From the NCBI GenBank assembly GCA_947178195.1, contig CAMWXM010000003.1, positions 1-34,486 of the forward strand: a stretch of 34,486 nt of DNA, read 5' to 3'. This DNA is from an uncultured Ruminococcus sp. Its GTDB lineage: Bacteria; Bacillota; Clostridia; Oscillospirales; Ruminococcaceae. The translations under genes and the position numbers were made by a program. Within the stretch, counting starts at the first letter, position 1, and each line of letters starts with the position of its first letter. A model generated the notes under the pieces. That model saw only the letters and a program-made list of their open reading frames with translations, was not told the DNA's origin and did no database searches. Of this stretch, positions 7,467 through 16,131 are shown one piece after another.

Positions 7467-8738
7467 TTATTTTGGTAATTTTACCAGGAAAGTAGTTCCT
7501 CCTCCCTCTGTATCAGTTACAAAGATCGTTCCGCTGTGCAATGTCACTAACTCCTTTGCAATGGACAAGCCAAGCCCAAAATGTTCTGTATCATGGCGAG
7601 ATGTATCTGCACGATAAAACCGCTCAAAAATATGCTGTTTTTGTTCCTTACTTAATCCTGCACCGTTATCGGCAACTTTTAATATAAAGTGATTCTTTGT
7701 CTTTTCACATTGCAGAGCCACTGTTCCGTGTTCCGGCGTATAGCTGATAGCATTGTCCAGTAAAATAGAAATAACCTGTCGTATACGTTCTCCGTCCATA
7801 TGTTCCGATATCAATTCATCTTCAGGTAAACTAACTGTCAAAGCGATTTGCTTTTCTCTGGCTGGTTGCAAAAACGCTTCGTAACTTTCTAAAACAATAG
7901 TATCAAGTTCGGTTCTGCCAAAGTTCACAGATATTGAATTACTGTTCCCTCTTGCCAGCATGAGCAGGTCGTTGGTCAGATAGGTCAAACGCTGTCCCTC
8001 TTCCCGGGCAATATCCAGAAAGCCGTTTCCTTGCCTGCCATCTCTGGGCGCTTCTATCGCGCGCAGCGCTGATAATATCGTATGCACCGGACTGCGTATC
8101 TCGTGAGAAGCTGCCGCTATAAAATCAGCCTGCTGCTTTTGGGATTTCTGTATTGGCTGTAACAGCTTTCCGGTATATAGCCATGAAAAGCCAAACAGCA
8201 ATGCAACCCCTAAAACGATAATTATGGCAAACCGAAAATAAAGATTTTTAAGCTGCGTCTGTACTGACTGCAAGGAAGAAATTACATAAATCTCCGTATT
8301 GCCGTTCTCGCCAAACAAAATGATGCTGCTTATCTGGTAAACTTCTTTTTCCGTATTATAGCGGTACTCTTTATGTGAAATTGTTTCAGTGCTCTGTATA
8401 TCTGTTTGTACTGGATGTTCCTGTCTAAATACCTCTAACATTTTTATATCATCTGCACTTTTTGTATCCTTCAAAAATCGCATTGGAATACCGTTGTCAT
8501 ACAAATAAAAGTCATAAGAATAGTTTCTTTGCACAGCCTTCAGCCAGTCATAGGTAATTATTGTACTATTTTTAAAGGTATACAAAAATCCCTGTACATC
8601 CTGTTGAAACTTGTGTTCTGCATTTTCATAAAAATTCTGTCTTTGAAAAAAAAGCAGCAGCAGCGACATACCTATCAGAATAATACTGCTGACAGATGCA
8701 AACAGTACAGCCAGACTTATTCGTACCTTACGAAACAT
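7467..8738 (-). CDS. Membrane sensor histidine kinase
   Basis: This is the sensor kinase of a two-component system with the OmpR-type regulator encoded just upstream. It has TM1 (about residues 8-31), an extracellular sensor of about 130 residues and TM2 (about 168-188). The dimerisation/phosphoacceptor box AAASHEIRSP has His212. The ATP-binding domain has the N box (LLDNAISYT), G1 (DNGAG) and G2 (GLGLSIAKEL). It is a 423-residue protein. The start overlaps the regulator gene by 11 nt, with GGAG seven bases upstream. The signal is not evident. The lipoproteins divergently encoded across the intergenic region are candidate targets. Confidence 0.94.
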   Translation of the reverse strand: MFRKVRISLAVLFASVSSIILIGMSLLLLFFQRQNFYENAEHKFQQDVQGFLYTFKNSTIITYDWLKAVQRNYSYDFYLYDNGIPMRFLKDTKSADDIKMLEVFRQEHPVQTDIQSTETISHKEYRYNTEKEVYQISSIILFGENGNTEIYVISSLQSVQTQLKNLYFRFAIIIVLGVALLFGFSWLYTGKLLQPIQKSQKQQADFIAAASHEIRSPVHTILSALRAIEAPRDGRQGNGFLDIAREEGQRLTYLTNDLLMLARGNSNSISVNFGRTELDTIVLESYEAFLQPAREKQIALTVSLPEDELISEHMDGERIRQVISILLDNAISYTPEHGTVALQCEKTKNHFILKVADNGAGLSKEQKQHIFERFYRADTSRHDTEHFGLGLSIAKELVTLHSGTIFVTDTEGGGTTFLVKLPK

Positions 8739-9417
8739 ACTCCAGCTCCGTTCTCAAAACATATCCGATACCACGCACAGTTTGAATCTTTAAATTACTG
8801 CCAACTGTTTTCAGCCGTCTGCGGACAAAATAAATATAGTTATCCAGATTGCCCTCTTCTATTTCATAGTCAACACCCCAGACTCTTGTAAGAATAGTAC
8901 CTCTTGGCAAGGTCTGATTGGGATTATTCAAAAACAAAAGCAACAAACTTCCCTCTTTCTGCGATAACGTACAGCTTCCAGTTTTTCCTTTCAGCTGGTT
9001 TTCTTCCTGATGATATATTACATCACCAACTTGTATCTGATTTTTTTGCTGTAATTTTGACGGACGACGAAGCAAGCACCGAATACGAGCAGATAATTCT
9101 TCGTATGCAAATGGTTTTACCAAATAATCATCTGCGCCGCTGTCAAGTCCGGTGATTTTATCGCCTAGTTCTCCCAATGCCGTCAGTAAAATTACAGGGG
9201 TATGATTACCAGAGCTTCGCATCTCACCCAGAATGGAAAGTCCATCCTTATGAGGCAGCATTCTGTCCAGCAATACTAAATCATAGGCATTCTGGCTGAG
9301 ATAATAATCAGCATCGTCACCGTCATAGCAAAGGTCTATATCATATCCTTCCTGTTCCAACCTGAATTGCAGCAGCATACATTGTTGTTTGTCATCTTCT
9401 ATAACTAAAATTCGCAA
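8728..9417 (-). CDS. OmpR/PhoB-family response regulator
   Basis: This is a DNA-binding response regulator. The receiver domain has the acidic pair in VIEDD, phosphoacceptor Asp51 (LVLLDRMLP), Thr79 and Lys101 (YLVKPF). A winged-helix DNA-binding domain follows from about residue 130. The start is TTG (minus strand, 9417) with AAAGGGGG nine bases upstream, which is why no ATG is used. It is co-transcribed with the kinase. The upstream intergenic region has direct repeats suited to a dimeric OmpR-type protein, so control of the divergent lipoprotein operon is likely. The target assignment is an inference. Confidence 0.94.
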   Translation of the reverse strand: MRILVIEDDKQQCMLLQFRLEQEGYDIDLCYDGDDADYYLSQNAYDLVLLDRMLPHKDGLSILGEMRSSGNHTPVILLTALGELGDKITGLDSGADDYLVKPFAYEELSARIRCLLRRPSKLQQKNQIQVGDVIYHQEENQLKGKTGSCTLSQKEGSLLLLFLNNPNQTLPRGTILTRVWGVDYEIEEGNLDNYIYFVRRRLKTVGSNLKIQTVRGIGYVLRTELEYVS

Positions 9418-9433
9418 AATACAGTTCCCCCTT

Positions 9434-9448
9434 TAGAGCCTGTTAAGT
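9434..9448 (+). repeat. Solitary copy of the AGAGCCTGTT(T/A)AGTA motif
   Basis: AGAGCCTGTTAAGTA matches the terminal repeat of the 206-267 element (AGAGCCTGTTTAGTA) at 14 of 15 positions. It lies between the regulator's -10 element and its start codon. No matching right end is seen nearby, so it may be a remnant or a coincidence. Confidence 0.35.
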
Positions 9449-9459
9449 ATCTTATCATT

Positions 9460-9488
9460 ATTATAACATAAATGCATACTTTTTTCAC
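9460..9488 (-). promoter_or_regulatory. Promoter of the two-component operon
   Basis: On the minus strand GTGAAA (9483-9488), a 17-bp spacer and TATAAT (9460-9465) lie about 43 nt before the regulator start. The weak -35 is consistent with regulated expression. Confidence 0.65.
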
Positions 9489-9491
9489 GAA

Positions 9492-9539
9492 TTAGAGATA
9501 AATTAGATAAAATTTTAGAGAAAAAATAGAGATTCAGAG
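9492..9539 (+). promoter_or_regulatory. Phased TTAGAG direct repeats, likely response-regulator site
   Basis: TTAGAG at 9492, TTAGAT at 9503, TTAGAG at 9515, ATAGAG at 9526 and TCAGAG at 9534 form a tandem array with spacings of 11, 12, 11 and 8 bp. OmpR-type regulators bind such helically phased direct repeats. The array is followed by TATTATAAAA (9542-9551), which has no matching -35, as expected for an activator-dependent promoter of the lipoprotein operon. The exact transcription start is uncertain because little room remains before the ribosome site. Confidence 0.55.
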
Positions 9540-9573
9540 GATATTATAAAATAGAAAAGGAGGTTTTCACATT

Positions 9574-11799
9574 ATGAAATATAAACTTACCGCATTCTTG
9601 TCCGCAGCCGCCTTGCTTCTTTCACTTCCCGGATGCATCCCAGTAAAAGAAAGCAGTTCTAAGGACATTCCTGTAACGCCTATATCTTCTGATGTTGGAA
9701 AATATGTTGAAGAAGAGGTTATTATACCAGTCGAAATTATGGAAAACAGTATGACTGAATTATTTTTATGCGATAATTCACCAGCATTCATCGAGATTGG
9801 ACATAACTATCTCTATCAGGAAAATGAAAGCCAAACCGCTTTTACTGCCAGTTCCCTGTCTTTTCCTGAAGGAGATATTTCAATTCATGCAGAAGCCGGA
9901 TTTACAAAAGAAACATCTTATCTGGTATATATAAACTATGAAAACTATGATTCAGCGCAGAACGGAGAGGCTTATGAAGAACTTTGCGGTTATAGAACGC
10001 CGGAGGGTACATGGAAGTCATTTTCTCTTGGTGACTCCAATGTCATGGAGATGGAATGTTCGCCGGACGGACGATTATTCGCAACCGGTTATGATTTAGA
10101 AAGTAATGCTTTGGTTTATGAGATAAATACTCATGATGAAACCATAACGCCAATATCTACGTTAGAAAACAGCAGTATTATATCTCTGGATATTGTTGGC
10201 GATTATGTAATATTTGTTTCCACATCTTTTGACGGAGATTCCATTTCTTTCTATAATTATAAAACTAATCAGTTAGAAGAAACACCGAAAGTTATAGAAC
10301 AGTTTGTGCAAGAGCAAAAATTTGCAGGAAAGTCAAACAGAGGCACGTCAAGTTTTGACATATGCGCCGGTGAAGAAGGCACAATGTACATTGCCTGTGA
10401 AAGCGGATTATACCGATATGTTTTAAATGGTAATCAAGTGGAACAGCTTATTGACGGAGTTACCTGCCATCTTGGCAATCCTGCATGGAAAGTGGATTCT
10501 ATTTTGCAGGAAAACAGTAACACCTTTTTCATCGCCTATACAAATGGCAGGATTATGCGGTATTATTATGACAAAAATGCTGGAAATTCTTATGATTCAG
10601 AGCTTAATGTTTTTAGTCTGACCGCCGATGAAACGGTTATGAACACCATTGCAGAGTACAACCTGCAATATCCAAATGTCAAAGTAAACTATACAACAGT
10701 CAGAAAAAATGATACTGACTATGAATCCGCTGTAGAACAACTTGAAACTATATTAAGCAGCGATAATCCACCTGATGTTATAGTAACAGATGATTTAGAG
10801 CTTTCACATATGATACAAGCCGGTTATTTTATGGATCTTTCTGAACAAGAAAAACTTATTTTACCTGAAAGCGGTGTATTGGAGAACATTGCCAAACCAA
10901 AACAAAATGGAAAATGGTATACTATTCCCTGTCGTTTTAAGCTGCCATATATTGCAGGAAACAAAAAGGAGCTGGATTCAATTTCTAATATCTCCGACTT
11001 TCTGCAATTATGTCAGGAAAAAAGTCATAAACGTTTTTTTGACGTTATAGGTGAGCATGAATATTTTAACTTCTTTTTTGATTATACACCAGAAGGATTA
11101 TTGCAAACACTTTTACCTCTTACTTGGAATTTATTCGTTACAGAAAACGCTATAGATATTGAAGCTGCAAAACAATTTTTAACAGACTGCAGGGAATATT
11201 ATGAAATAGTAATACAAAATCCTGGTACGTACTCAACAAAAGCCCACGGGCATTGTTATTTCTCTTTATCAGACAATGATCTTGTTGCTGGTACTGTATG
11301 TAGTTTGAATGACCTGCTTTGTCTGAATACCCTTTCTAAAGTTGACCCTTCCCGCATATATAGCATGGATAAGATGAATCAGAATTGCTATATACCATCT
11401 TGCAGTCTGAGCATTTCTGCCAATGCCCCAAATGAGGAAAACGCAATACGATTCTTAAATACAGCTGTTTCAGATGATGTGCAAAGTATAAAAAGCGAGG
11501 ACGGTTTACCTGTAAATATCTCTGTTATAGAACGTTTTTCAGAACGAAGATACGGTTCTTATTCCACAACAAATAATCATTTCTACTCCGAGACAACTAA
11601 ACGGTGGACCTTGATACAAAAGTTATCAGAAGCAGAATATAAGGATTTTTATGAAATGATAACAAAACTGAATACTCCGCTTTTGGATAACGGCGCTATT
11701 AAGGAAGCATTCCTTACCTATGGGGCAGATTATATTGTTAATAAAATAGTCACAGCTGAATCCGCCGTAGCTTCAATTGCAAAATCAACAGAGAAATAA
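9574..11799 (+). CDS. Lipoprotein: beta-rich (propeller-like) N-half fused to a solute-binding-protein domain
   Basis: This 741-residue surface lipoprotein has a signal peptide ending in LLSLPGC (lipid-modified Cys21). Residues about 45-370 are beta-rich with repeated short units (for example CSPDGRLFATGYD and EGTMYIACESGLYRY), suggesting a beta-propeller-like sensor or scaffold. Residues about 375-735 resemble family 1 ABC solute-binding proteins (VMNTIAEYNLQYPNVKVNYT, PPDVIVTDDLELSHMIQAGYFMDL). No ABC permease or ATPase gene is nearby, so a role in classical uptake is unproven. AAAGGAGG lies 10 bases before the ATG. It is first in an operon with the esterase-like lipoprotein and divergent from the two-component system. 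Confidence 0.82.
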   Translation: MKYKLTAFLSAAALLLSLPGCIPVKESSSKDIPVTPISSDVGKYVEEEVIIPVEIMENSMTELFLCDNSPAFIEIGHNYLYQENESQTAFTASSLSFPEGDISIHAEAGFTKETSYLVYINYENYDSAQNGEAYEELCGYRTPEGTWKSFSLGDSNVMEMECSPDGRLFATGYDLESNALVYEINTHDETITPISTLENSSIISLDIVGDYVIFVSTSFDGDSISFYNYKTNQLEETPKVIEQFVQEQKFAGKSNRGTSSFDICAGEEGTMYIACESGLYRYVLNGNQVEQLIDGVTCHLGNPAWKVDSILQENSNTFFIAYTNGRIMRYYYDKNAGNSYDSELNVFSLTADETVMNTIAEYNLQYPNVKVNYTTVRKNDTDYESAVEQLETILSSDNPPDVIVTDDLELSHMIQAGYFMDLSEQEKLILPESGVLENIAKPKQNGKWYTIPCRFKLPYIAGNKKELDSISNISDFLQLCQEKSHKRFFDVIGEHEYFNFFFDYTPEGLLQTLLPLTWNLFVTENAIDIEAAKQFLTDCREYYEIVIQNPGTYSTKAHGHCYFSLSDNDLVAGTVCSLNDLLCLNTLSKVDPSRIYSMDKMNQNCYIPSCSLSISANAPNEENAIRFLNTAVSDDVQSIKSEDGLPVNISVIERFSERRYGSYSTTNNHFYSETTKRWTLIQKLSEAEYKDFYEMITKLNTPLLDNGAIKEAFLTYGADYIVNKIVTAESAVASIAKSTEK

Positions 11800-11811
11800 T
11801 GGAGGCTATAT

Positions 11812-12780
11812 ATGAAAAAAATTCTTTCTATAAGCTTGTTTACTGTGCTGCTTTGTTTTTTCTTATGTAATTGCAGCAGCACAAATCAAGGTATAAAAGT
11901 GCTTACAAATCACATGACAGAAACTGAAAAAGAAAGTATTTCCGTAGACCCGCTTTCTTTGCTGGATAAAACTTATAGTTACCCATGGGAATTTGACAGA
12001 GCTGCAACAGAAGAGATTCGGGATTATGTAAGTGAGATTTCTATTTATGACGAAGAATTAGACACAACTTTTATTATTCATGTGACAGTTCCACCCAACT
12101 ACAAAGAGGGGAAAAGTTATCCGGCATTTGTTATGACAGACGGCGTCTGGAGATTCGGCAATCATCCGGCCTTGTGGAATATGATGAAAGACGGAACAGC
12201 AGAAGATGTTTTGCTGGTAAGTGTGGGATACGATTTTTCCATAGACGGTACGGGTGATTTCCGAAGCAAATTGTTATATGAAACGAAAGAGGAATTTCTG
12301 AATTTTCTCACGAACAATCTGATGCCTTATCTCAACGAAACATATTCCATTGATTTCTCACGTTCTGGAATCTATGGGCATTCCGCCGGAGGTGCGTTTA
12401 CACATTATGCAGTGTGCCACTCAGACCTCTATGAAAATCAGCCGTTTCACTATTATATAATTGGCAGTCCCGGATTCTGGTCTCCGAATTTCCTTCCGTT
12501 TCAAAAGGAAATTGGTGATTTTCAAAAAGAATATGGCTATTTTGACCGCTGCAAAAAATCTGACAAGGAACTTTATATTTGTGCCGGAAAGGATGAAGAT
12601 CCGGACTATGAAGAATACTACGGCGAAAATGATACAACTTTGGAAGGAGTAGAACATCTTGTAGAACGGCTGGATAGTTATGGCTTTGATAACTATACGT
12701 ATGAACTTTATGATTCTCATCATTATCAGTACATTCCTGAAATGTTCGAGCGTTTCTTTCAATTGTATTATCATAAATAA
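11812..12780 (+). CDS. Putative surface esterase of the esterase D/enterochelin esterase family
   Basis: This 322-residue alpha/beta-hydrolase has a hydrophobic signal segment ending in FLCNCSS, so it is probably exported and possibly lipid-anchored at Cys21; the lipobox is not canonical. The nucleophile elbow is GIYGHSAGGAF (Ser191), the oxyanion/entry region is TVPPNYKEGKSYPAFVMTDG, and the likely catalytic His is in DSHHYQY (303/304). The substrate is unknown; related enzymes cleave siderophore esters or acyl and feruloyl groups. It starts 12 nt after the upstream lipoprotein gene with its own GGAGG, and so shares that operon and probably the two-component control. Confidence 0.82.
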   Translation: MKKILSISLFTVLLCFFLCNCSSTNQGIKVLTNHMTETEKESISVDPLSLLDKTYSYPWEFDRAATEEIRDYVSEISIYDEELDTTFIIHVTVPPNYKEGKSYPAFVMTDGVWRFGNHPALWNMMKDGTAEDVLLVSVGYDFSIDGTGDFRSKLLYETKEEFLNFLTNNLMPYLNETYSIDFSRSGIYGHSAGGAFTHYAVCHSDLYENQPFHYYIIGSPGFWSPNFLPFQKEIGDFQKEYGYFDRCKKSDKELYICAGKDEDPDYEEYYGENDTTLEGVEHLVERLDSYGFDNYTYELYDSHHYQYIPEMFERFFQLYYHK

Positions 12781-12797
12781 CCTTGCGAATTGAACGT

Positions 12798-12825
12798 TTT
12801 ACTTTTTAAGTAAATAGACTATAAT
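12798..12825 (+). promoter_or_regulatory. Candidate promoter ahead of the sigma-factor operon
   Basis: TTTACT (12798-12803), a 16-bp spacer and TATAAT (12820-12825). If used, the leader to the sigma gene would be about 210 nt and contain the hairpin at 12911-12941. No clear ECF-type autoregulatory promoter was found closer to the gene. Confidence 0.4.
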
Positions 12826-12910
12826 AAAAACTTCAAGGCACTTCAAAAAAACTCTATACAAAAGAGCAAAAATATGATAAAATAGTAATAAATTATCAGA
12901 TGAACAACGT

Positions 12911-12959
12911 CACATCTAAAAAACTATGTCGTTTAGATGTGTCCTTAAAATTTTTTTTT
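12911..12959 (+). terminator. Hairpin with delayed T-run between esterase and sigma gene
   Basis: A perfect 10-bp stem CACATCTAAA / TTTAGATGTG with an 11-nt loop is followed after nine bases by a run of nine T. It may end the lipoprotein operon or attenuate a sigma-operon leader. The displaced T-run lowers confidence. The rest of 12781-13044 has no ORF that I can support. Confidence 0.45.
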
Positions 12960-13044
12960 GAAATTTTTTTATAAAAATGAGATTTTTTTTAATCCTGATT
13001 CGTTTTATAAGTGAGGCGCCAAAAATGAAAGGAGGTTTTTCAAA

Positions 13045-13566
13045 TTGGATAAGGAAGAATTTATAAAAAAGCTTTTGGAATATAAGGATACGGTATTTCG
13101 TGTTGCGTTATCTTATACCAAAAATTTAAGCGATGCAGAAGATATTTCTCAGGAGGTTTTTCTAAAGCTTTACTCATTAAAAAGCATACCCGAAAATCCC
13201 GAGCAGCTCAAAGCATGGCTTATAAGAGTAACCATAAACAAATCAAAAGACCTTTTGAAATCAAATTGGTTTTCAAAACGTTCGGACGAAACCAATATTG
13301 CACAGCAATTTAGCATGAATGAATCACAGTCGGAAATCCTTGAAACTGTTTTATCACTGCCCGAAAAATATAAAATAGTTATACATCTTTACTACTATGA
13401 AGGCTATTCCATAAATGAAATATCTGAAATTACAGGCGTAAAAATATCTACATTACAAAGCCGACTCCAACGTGGACGGAAATTACTTAAAAAGAAATTA
13501 AAGGAGGAGGAAATATATGAACAAGAATTTATACAATGCAGCTATGGACAAAATTACCATGAGTGA
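13045..13566 (+). CDS. ECF-type RNA polymerase sigma factor
   Basis: This 173-residue sigma-70 family protein has region 2 (YKDTVFRVALSYTKNLSDAEDISQEVFLKLY), containing the DAEDISQEVF signature for core and -10 binding. Region 4 is a helix-turn-helix (EGYSINEISEITGVKISTLQSRLQRGRKLLKKKL) for -35 binding. No region 1.1 or 3 is present, which fits the ECF class. The start is TTG with AAAGGAGG nine bases upstream; an overlapping ATG at 13025 is in another frame. The last 50 nt overlap the next gene, a membrane protein that is probably its anti-sigma factor, implying coupled translation. It probably directs an envelope response; the regulon is not visible. Confidence 0.9.
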   Translation: MDKEEFIKKLLEYKDTVFRVALSYTKNLSDAEDISQEVFLKLYSLKSIPENPEQLKAWLIRVTINKSKDLLKSNWFSKRSDETNIAQQFSMNESQSEILETVLSLPEKYKIVIHLYYYEGYSINEISEITGVKISTLQSRLQRGRKLLKKKLKEEEIYEQEFIQCSYGQNYHE

Positions 13567-14557
13567 TGAATGCCTTGGCGAAATACTCGATAACATTGAT
13601 GAGATTCAGCCGGAGCTGACAACTAAACAGCATAAAAAGGTAAGATATATCCGGATTATCACGGCTCTTGCAGTATTTATTTTCGGCTCTGTCACTGTTG
13701 CAGCTGAAACAGGCAGCCTTGAATGGATTAAAAATATTTTTGCTAAGGAAGTTACTGTTACTAATGTTTATGATATGGTAACGGAAATCGAAAACTTCCG
13801 GTGCGAAAGCGATATGGGCGTAGAACTCTCTCCGGTAGGCATACTTTGTGATGAACAGGACTTTTATGCTGTTTTTCATGCTGACAAATTTCCAAAAAAT
13901 CTTAATAAGGAATATATAGGATATTTGATAGAAGATGGCGGTAAGTATGCAGAAGAATACGGTGGACTCAGTTATTCGTATACCAGTGATTTTGACGCTG
14001 AAAAAAACTATATCATTTTAAAGCTCAATATGGCGCAAAGAATTTTTAAAGACGGAGAAAATATTACACTGCGTGTAAACTATGATGAACATGAATACAA
14101 CCCTTCTAAAGCACCAGAACATCGGGACCATATAATACTGAGCGATTTAGCAAGATTAAGCTTTACTCTTCGTTTGGGCAAATTTGATTCTCTTAATATA
14201 AATTACAAGGAGTATATGCCAGAATTTATACCTAAGCGCGATTATACTTTCTTGTTTGATGAAATCAATATAACGCCGTTTTCATTGACGACTATCGGAA
14301 GAATGAATTTCTATGCTGACGCATTGTTAAACGATGGTTACAGAATAGTTATGACCGATGGAACGGAGCTTTTGTCAAAAGACTGGTCGTCCAGTTCGCA
14401 CGGTTTGTCCGATTCGTACAGTTACAGTACGTCCAGTTCGTCTAGTGGAACAAATGCTGGTATTGTATATGATACCTCATGGGTATTTGATGAACCTATC
14501 GACCCGAATAATGTAGCTGAGCTTTATCTTGGCAAAATGCTTATCTACCGCAAATAA
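13517..14557 (+). CDS. Membrane-anchored DUF4179-type protein, probable anti-sigma factor
   Basis: The N-terminal cytoplasmic part (residues 1-45) could bind the sigma factor. One TM helix follows (about 46-65, IRIITALAVFIFGSVTVAA) and then a large extracytoplasmic domain of about 280 residues, as in DUF4179 proteins encoded beside ECF sigma factors in Clostridia. Near the C-terminus there is a Ser/Tyr-rich stretch (SSSSHGLSDSYSYSTSSSSS), encoded partly by a repeated CGTCCAGTTCG. The start has AAGGAGGAGG just upstream, inside the sigma gene, giving a 50-nt overlap. The anti-sigma role is inferred from topology and gene order. A terminator follows at 14611. Confidence 0.8.
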   Translation: MNKNLYNAAMDKITMSDECLGEILDNIDEIQPELTTKQHKKVRYIRIITALAVFIFGSVTVAAETGSLEWIKNIFAKEVTVTNVYDMVTEIENFRCESDMGVELSPVGILCDEQDFYAVFHADKFPKNLNKEYIGYLIEDGGKYAEEYGGLSYSYTSDFDAEKNYIILKLNMAQRIFKDGENITLRVNYDEHEYNPSKAPEHRDHIILSDLARLSFTLRLGKFDSLNINYKEYMPEFIPKRDYTFLFDEINITPFSLTTIGRMNFYADALLNDGYRIVMTDGTELLSKDWSSSSHGLSDSYSYSTSSSSSGTNAGIVYDTSWVFDEPIDPNNVAELYLGKMLIYRK

Positions 14558-14610
14558 TTTAAAACTCAACAGCTGAAGCTTCAATAACTCAAAACTCCAT
14601 AACATCATGT

Positions 14611-14645
14611 AAGACCGGTGCATTTTAAATGTGCCGGTCTTTTTC
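14611..14645 (+). terminator. Rho-independent terminator of the sigma/anti-sigma operon
   Basis: AAGACCGGTGCATTT pairs with AAATGTGCCGGTCTT (two G-U wobbles) and is followed by TTTTT. Confidence 0.85.
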
Positions 14646-14658
14646 TGTAAAAAAATAC

Positions 14659-14687
14659 TTTTCACAATTGAATATTTATGTTATAAT
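14659..14687 (+). promoter_or_regulatory. Promoter of the SIR2-dtd operon
   Basis: TTTTCA (14659-14664), a 17-bp spacer and TATAAT (14682-14687) lie about 50 nt before the SIR2 start. The -10 is perfect and the -35 is weak. Confidence 0.55.
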
Positions 14688-14738
14688 AAATCTGTCAGTA
14701 AGTCTGATAGGTTTATTTAAAAGGGTGATAGTGATAAA

Positions 14739-15464
14739 ATGAATAATTTAAAAGAATTTATAAGCAGTAGCAAAAATATTGTATTTTTCGGAGGTGCAGG
14801 AGTTTCCACAGAAAGCGGGATTCCCGACTTCAGAAGTGTTGATGGACTTTACAATCAAAAATACAAATTTCCGCCGGAAACGATTTTAAGTCATGATTTT
14901 TTTAAAAATAATACGGCGGATTTTTATGAATTTTACCGTGACAAAATGCTTTGCCTTGATGCAAAGCCTAATATAACACATATTACACTGGCAAAGCTTG
15001 AAGAAAACGGAAGGCTTAAAGCGGTCATAACCCAGAATATTGACGGTCTGCATCAGGCGGCAGGAAGCAAATCGGTATATGAGCTTCATGGAAGCGTACA
15101 CCGTAATTATTGTATGGAATGCGGAAGCTTTTATGATGCGGAATTTATTTTAAACAGCAGCGGAATACCACTATGCAATTGCGGAGGAATCATAAAACCG
15201 GACGTGGTTTTATATCAGGAGGGTCTTGATAATAACACCATAAACGGTGCGGTCATGGCTATAGAAAATGCTGACCTGATAATTGTCGGCGGAACTTCTC
15301 TTAATGTTTACCCTGCGGCAGGACTTTTACAGTACCGCAGCAGAGATTGCAAAGTAGTCCTTATCAATAAAACGGTCACATCGGCAGATTCTTACTGCGA
15401 CCTTGCGATACATGATAGTCTTGGAAAGGTTTTTGCAGAATTGGGAGAGGTTGAAAATATATGA
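14739..15464 (+). CDS. NAD-dependent protein deacylase, SIR2 family
   Basis: A cytoplasmic sirtuin of 241 residues, which removes acyl groups from lysines using NAD. The family motifs are all present: [15 protein letters not shown] (NAD binding), TQNIDGLH, and catalytic His117 in YELHGSVH. A zinc-binding set follows, CMEC (125/128) with CNC (146/148), and then [13 protein letters not shown] and LINK for the nucleotide fold. The second zinc pair is C-X-C, not the usual C-X2-C, a variation seen in bacterial sirtuins. The gene overlaps dtd by 4 nt (ATGA) and starts behind AAGGGTGA. It is probably cobB/srtN-like; I leave the symbol empty because naming varies. Confidence 0.94.
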   Translation: MNNLKEFISSSKNIVFFGGAGVSTESGIPDFRSVDGLYNQKYKFPPETILSHDFFKNNTADFYEFYRDKMLCLDAKPNITHITLAKLEENGRLKAVITQNIDGLHQAAGSKSVYELHGSVHRNYCMECGSFYDAEFILNSSGIPLCNCGGIIKPDVVLYQEGLDNNTINGAVMAIENADLIIVGGTSLNVYPAAGLLQYRSRDCKVVLINKTVTSADSYCDLAIHDSLGKVFAELGEVENI

Positions 15465-15898
15465 AAGCAGTGTTACAGAGAGTTACTCATGCGTCAGTAA
15501 AGGTCGACGGTGAGACAAAAGGAAATATCGGACAGGGACTGTTGATTTTTCTGGGAGTGGGACAGGAGGACTGTGAAGAAAATGCTGAAAGACTTGCCCA
15601 GAAAATTTCAAGGCTGCGTATTTTTTCCGATGAAAATGATAAAATAAATCTTTCAGTGAACGATGTAAACGGTGCGGTTCTTGTTATATCCCAGTTTACC
15701 CTTTATGCGGATTGCCGAAAGGGAAATCGTCCCAATTTCATGAATGCAGGAAAGCCTGACGAGGCGGAACGGCTTTATGAATATTTTGTACAGCAGTGTA
15801 AAAAGCTTATTCCTGTTGTTGAAAAGGGTGTGTTCGGCGCAGATATGAAAGTAGAGCTTTTAAACGATGGGCCTTTTACAATATTGCTTGAGGATTGA
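15461..15898 (+). CDS. dtd: D-aminoacyl-tRNA deacylase
   Basis: This enzyme hydrolyses D-amino acids (and glycine) mischarged on tRNA, protecting translation. It is 145 residues, the usual length. The two cross-subunit active-site motifs are intact: SQFTLYAD (SQxT) and NDGPFTI (NxGP[VF]T). The N-terminus MKAVLQRV and the RPNFMNAG segment are also characteristic. It starts within the 3' end of the sirtuin gene (ATGA overlap) with GGAGAGG upstream, so the two are translated from one message. A terminator follows at 15966. Confidence 0.96.
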   Translation: MKAVLQRVTHASVKVDGETKGNIGQGLLIFLGVGQEDCEENAERLAQKISRLRIFSDENDKINLSVNDVNGAVLVISQFTLYADCRKGNRPNFMNAGKPDEAERLYEYFVQQCKKLIPVVEKGVFGADMKVELLNDGPFTILLED

Positions 15899-15965
15899 TG
15901 AAATGGCGAATTACTTACATTATTATTGTTAATAATTTGAAATAGTTAAGCTTGACAATAAAAAG

Positions 15966-16002
15966 AAATAACCGCCCTCCCTTCCAAAGTTGGCGGTTAT
16001 TT
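15966..16002 (+). terminator. Rho-independent terminator after dtd
   Basis: A perfect 11-bp stem AAATAACCGCC / GGCGGTTATTT with a 15-nt loop. The remaining gap to metG holds a weaker GGTAA/TTACC hairpin (16019-16043, followed by TTTTT) and the metG promoter. No T-box is seen. Confidence 0.85.
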
Positions 16003-16131
16003 TAACTTAAAACTTTCAGGTAAAACCGCTTATCGCAGTTACCCTTTTTACTTATTATTATACTACAAGTTTATAATATGTCAAGTGATTTTTTTGTAAT
16101 GCTTTAAGTCACTTTTTTCAAAAATTAATGC

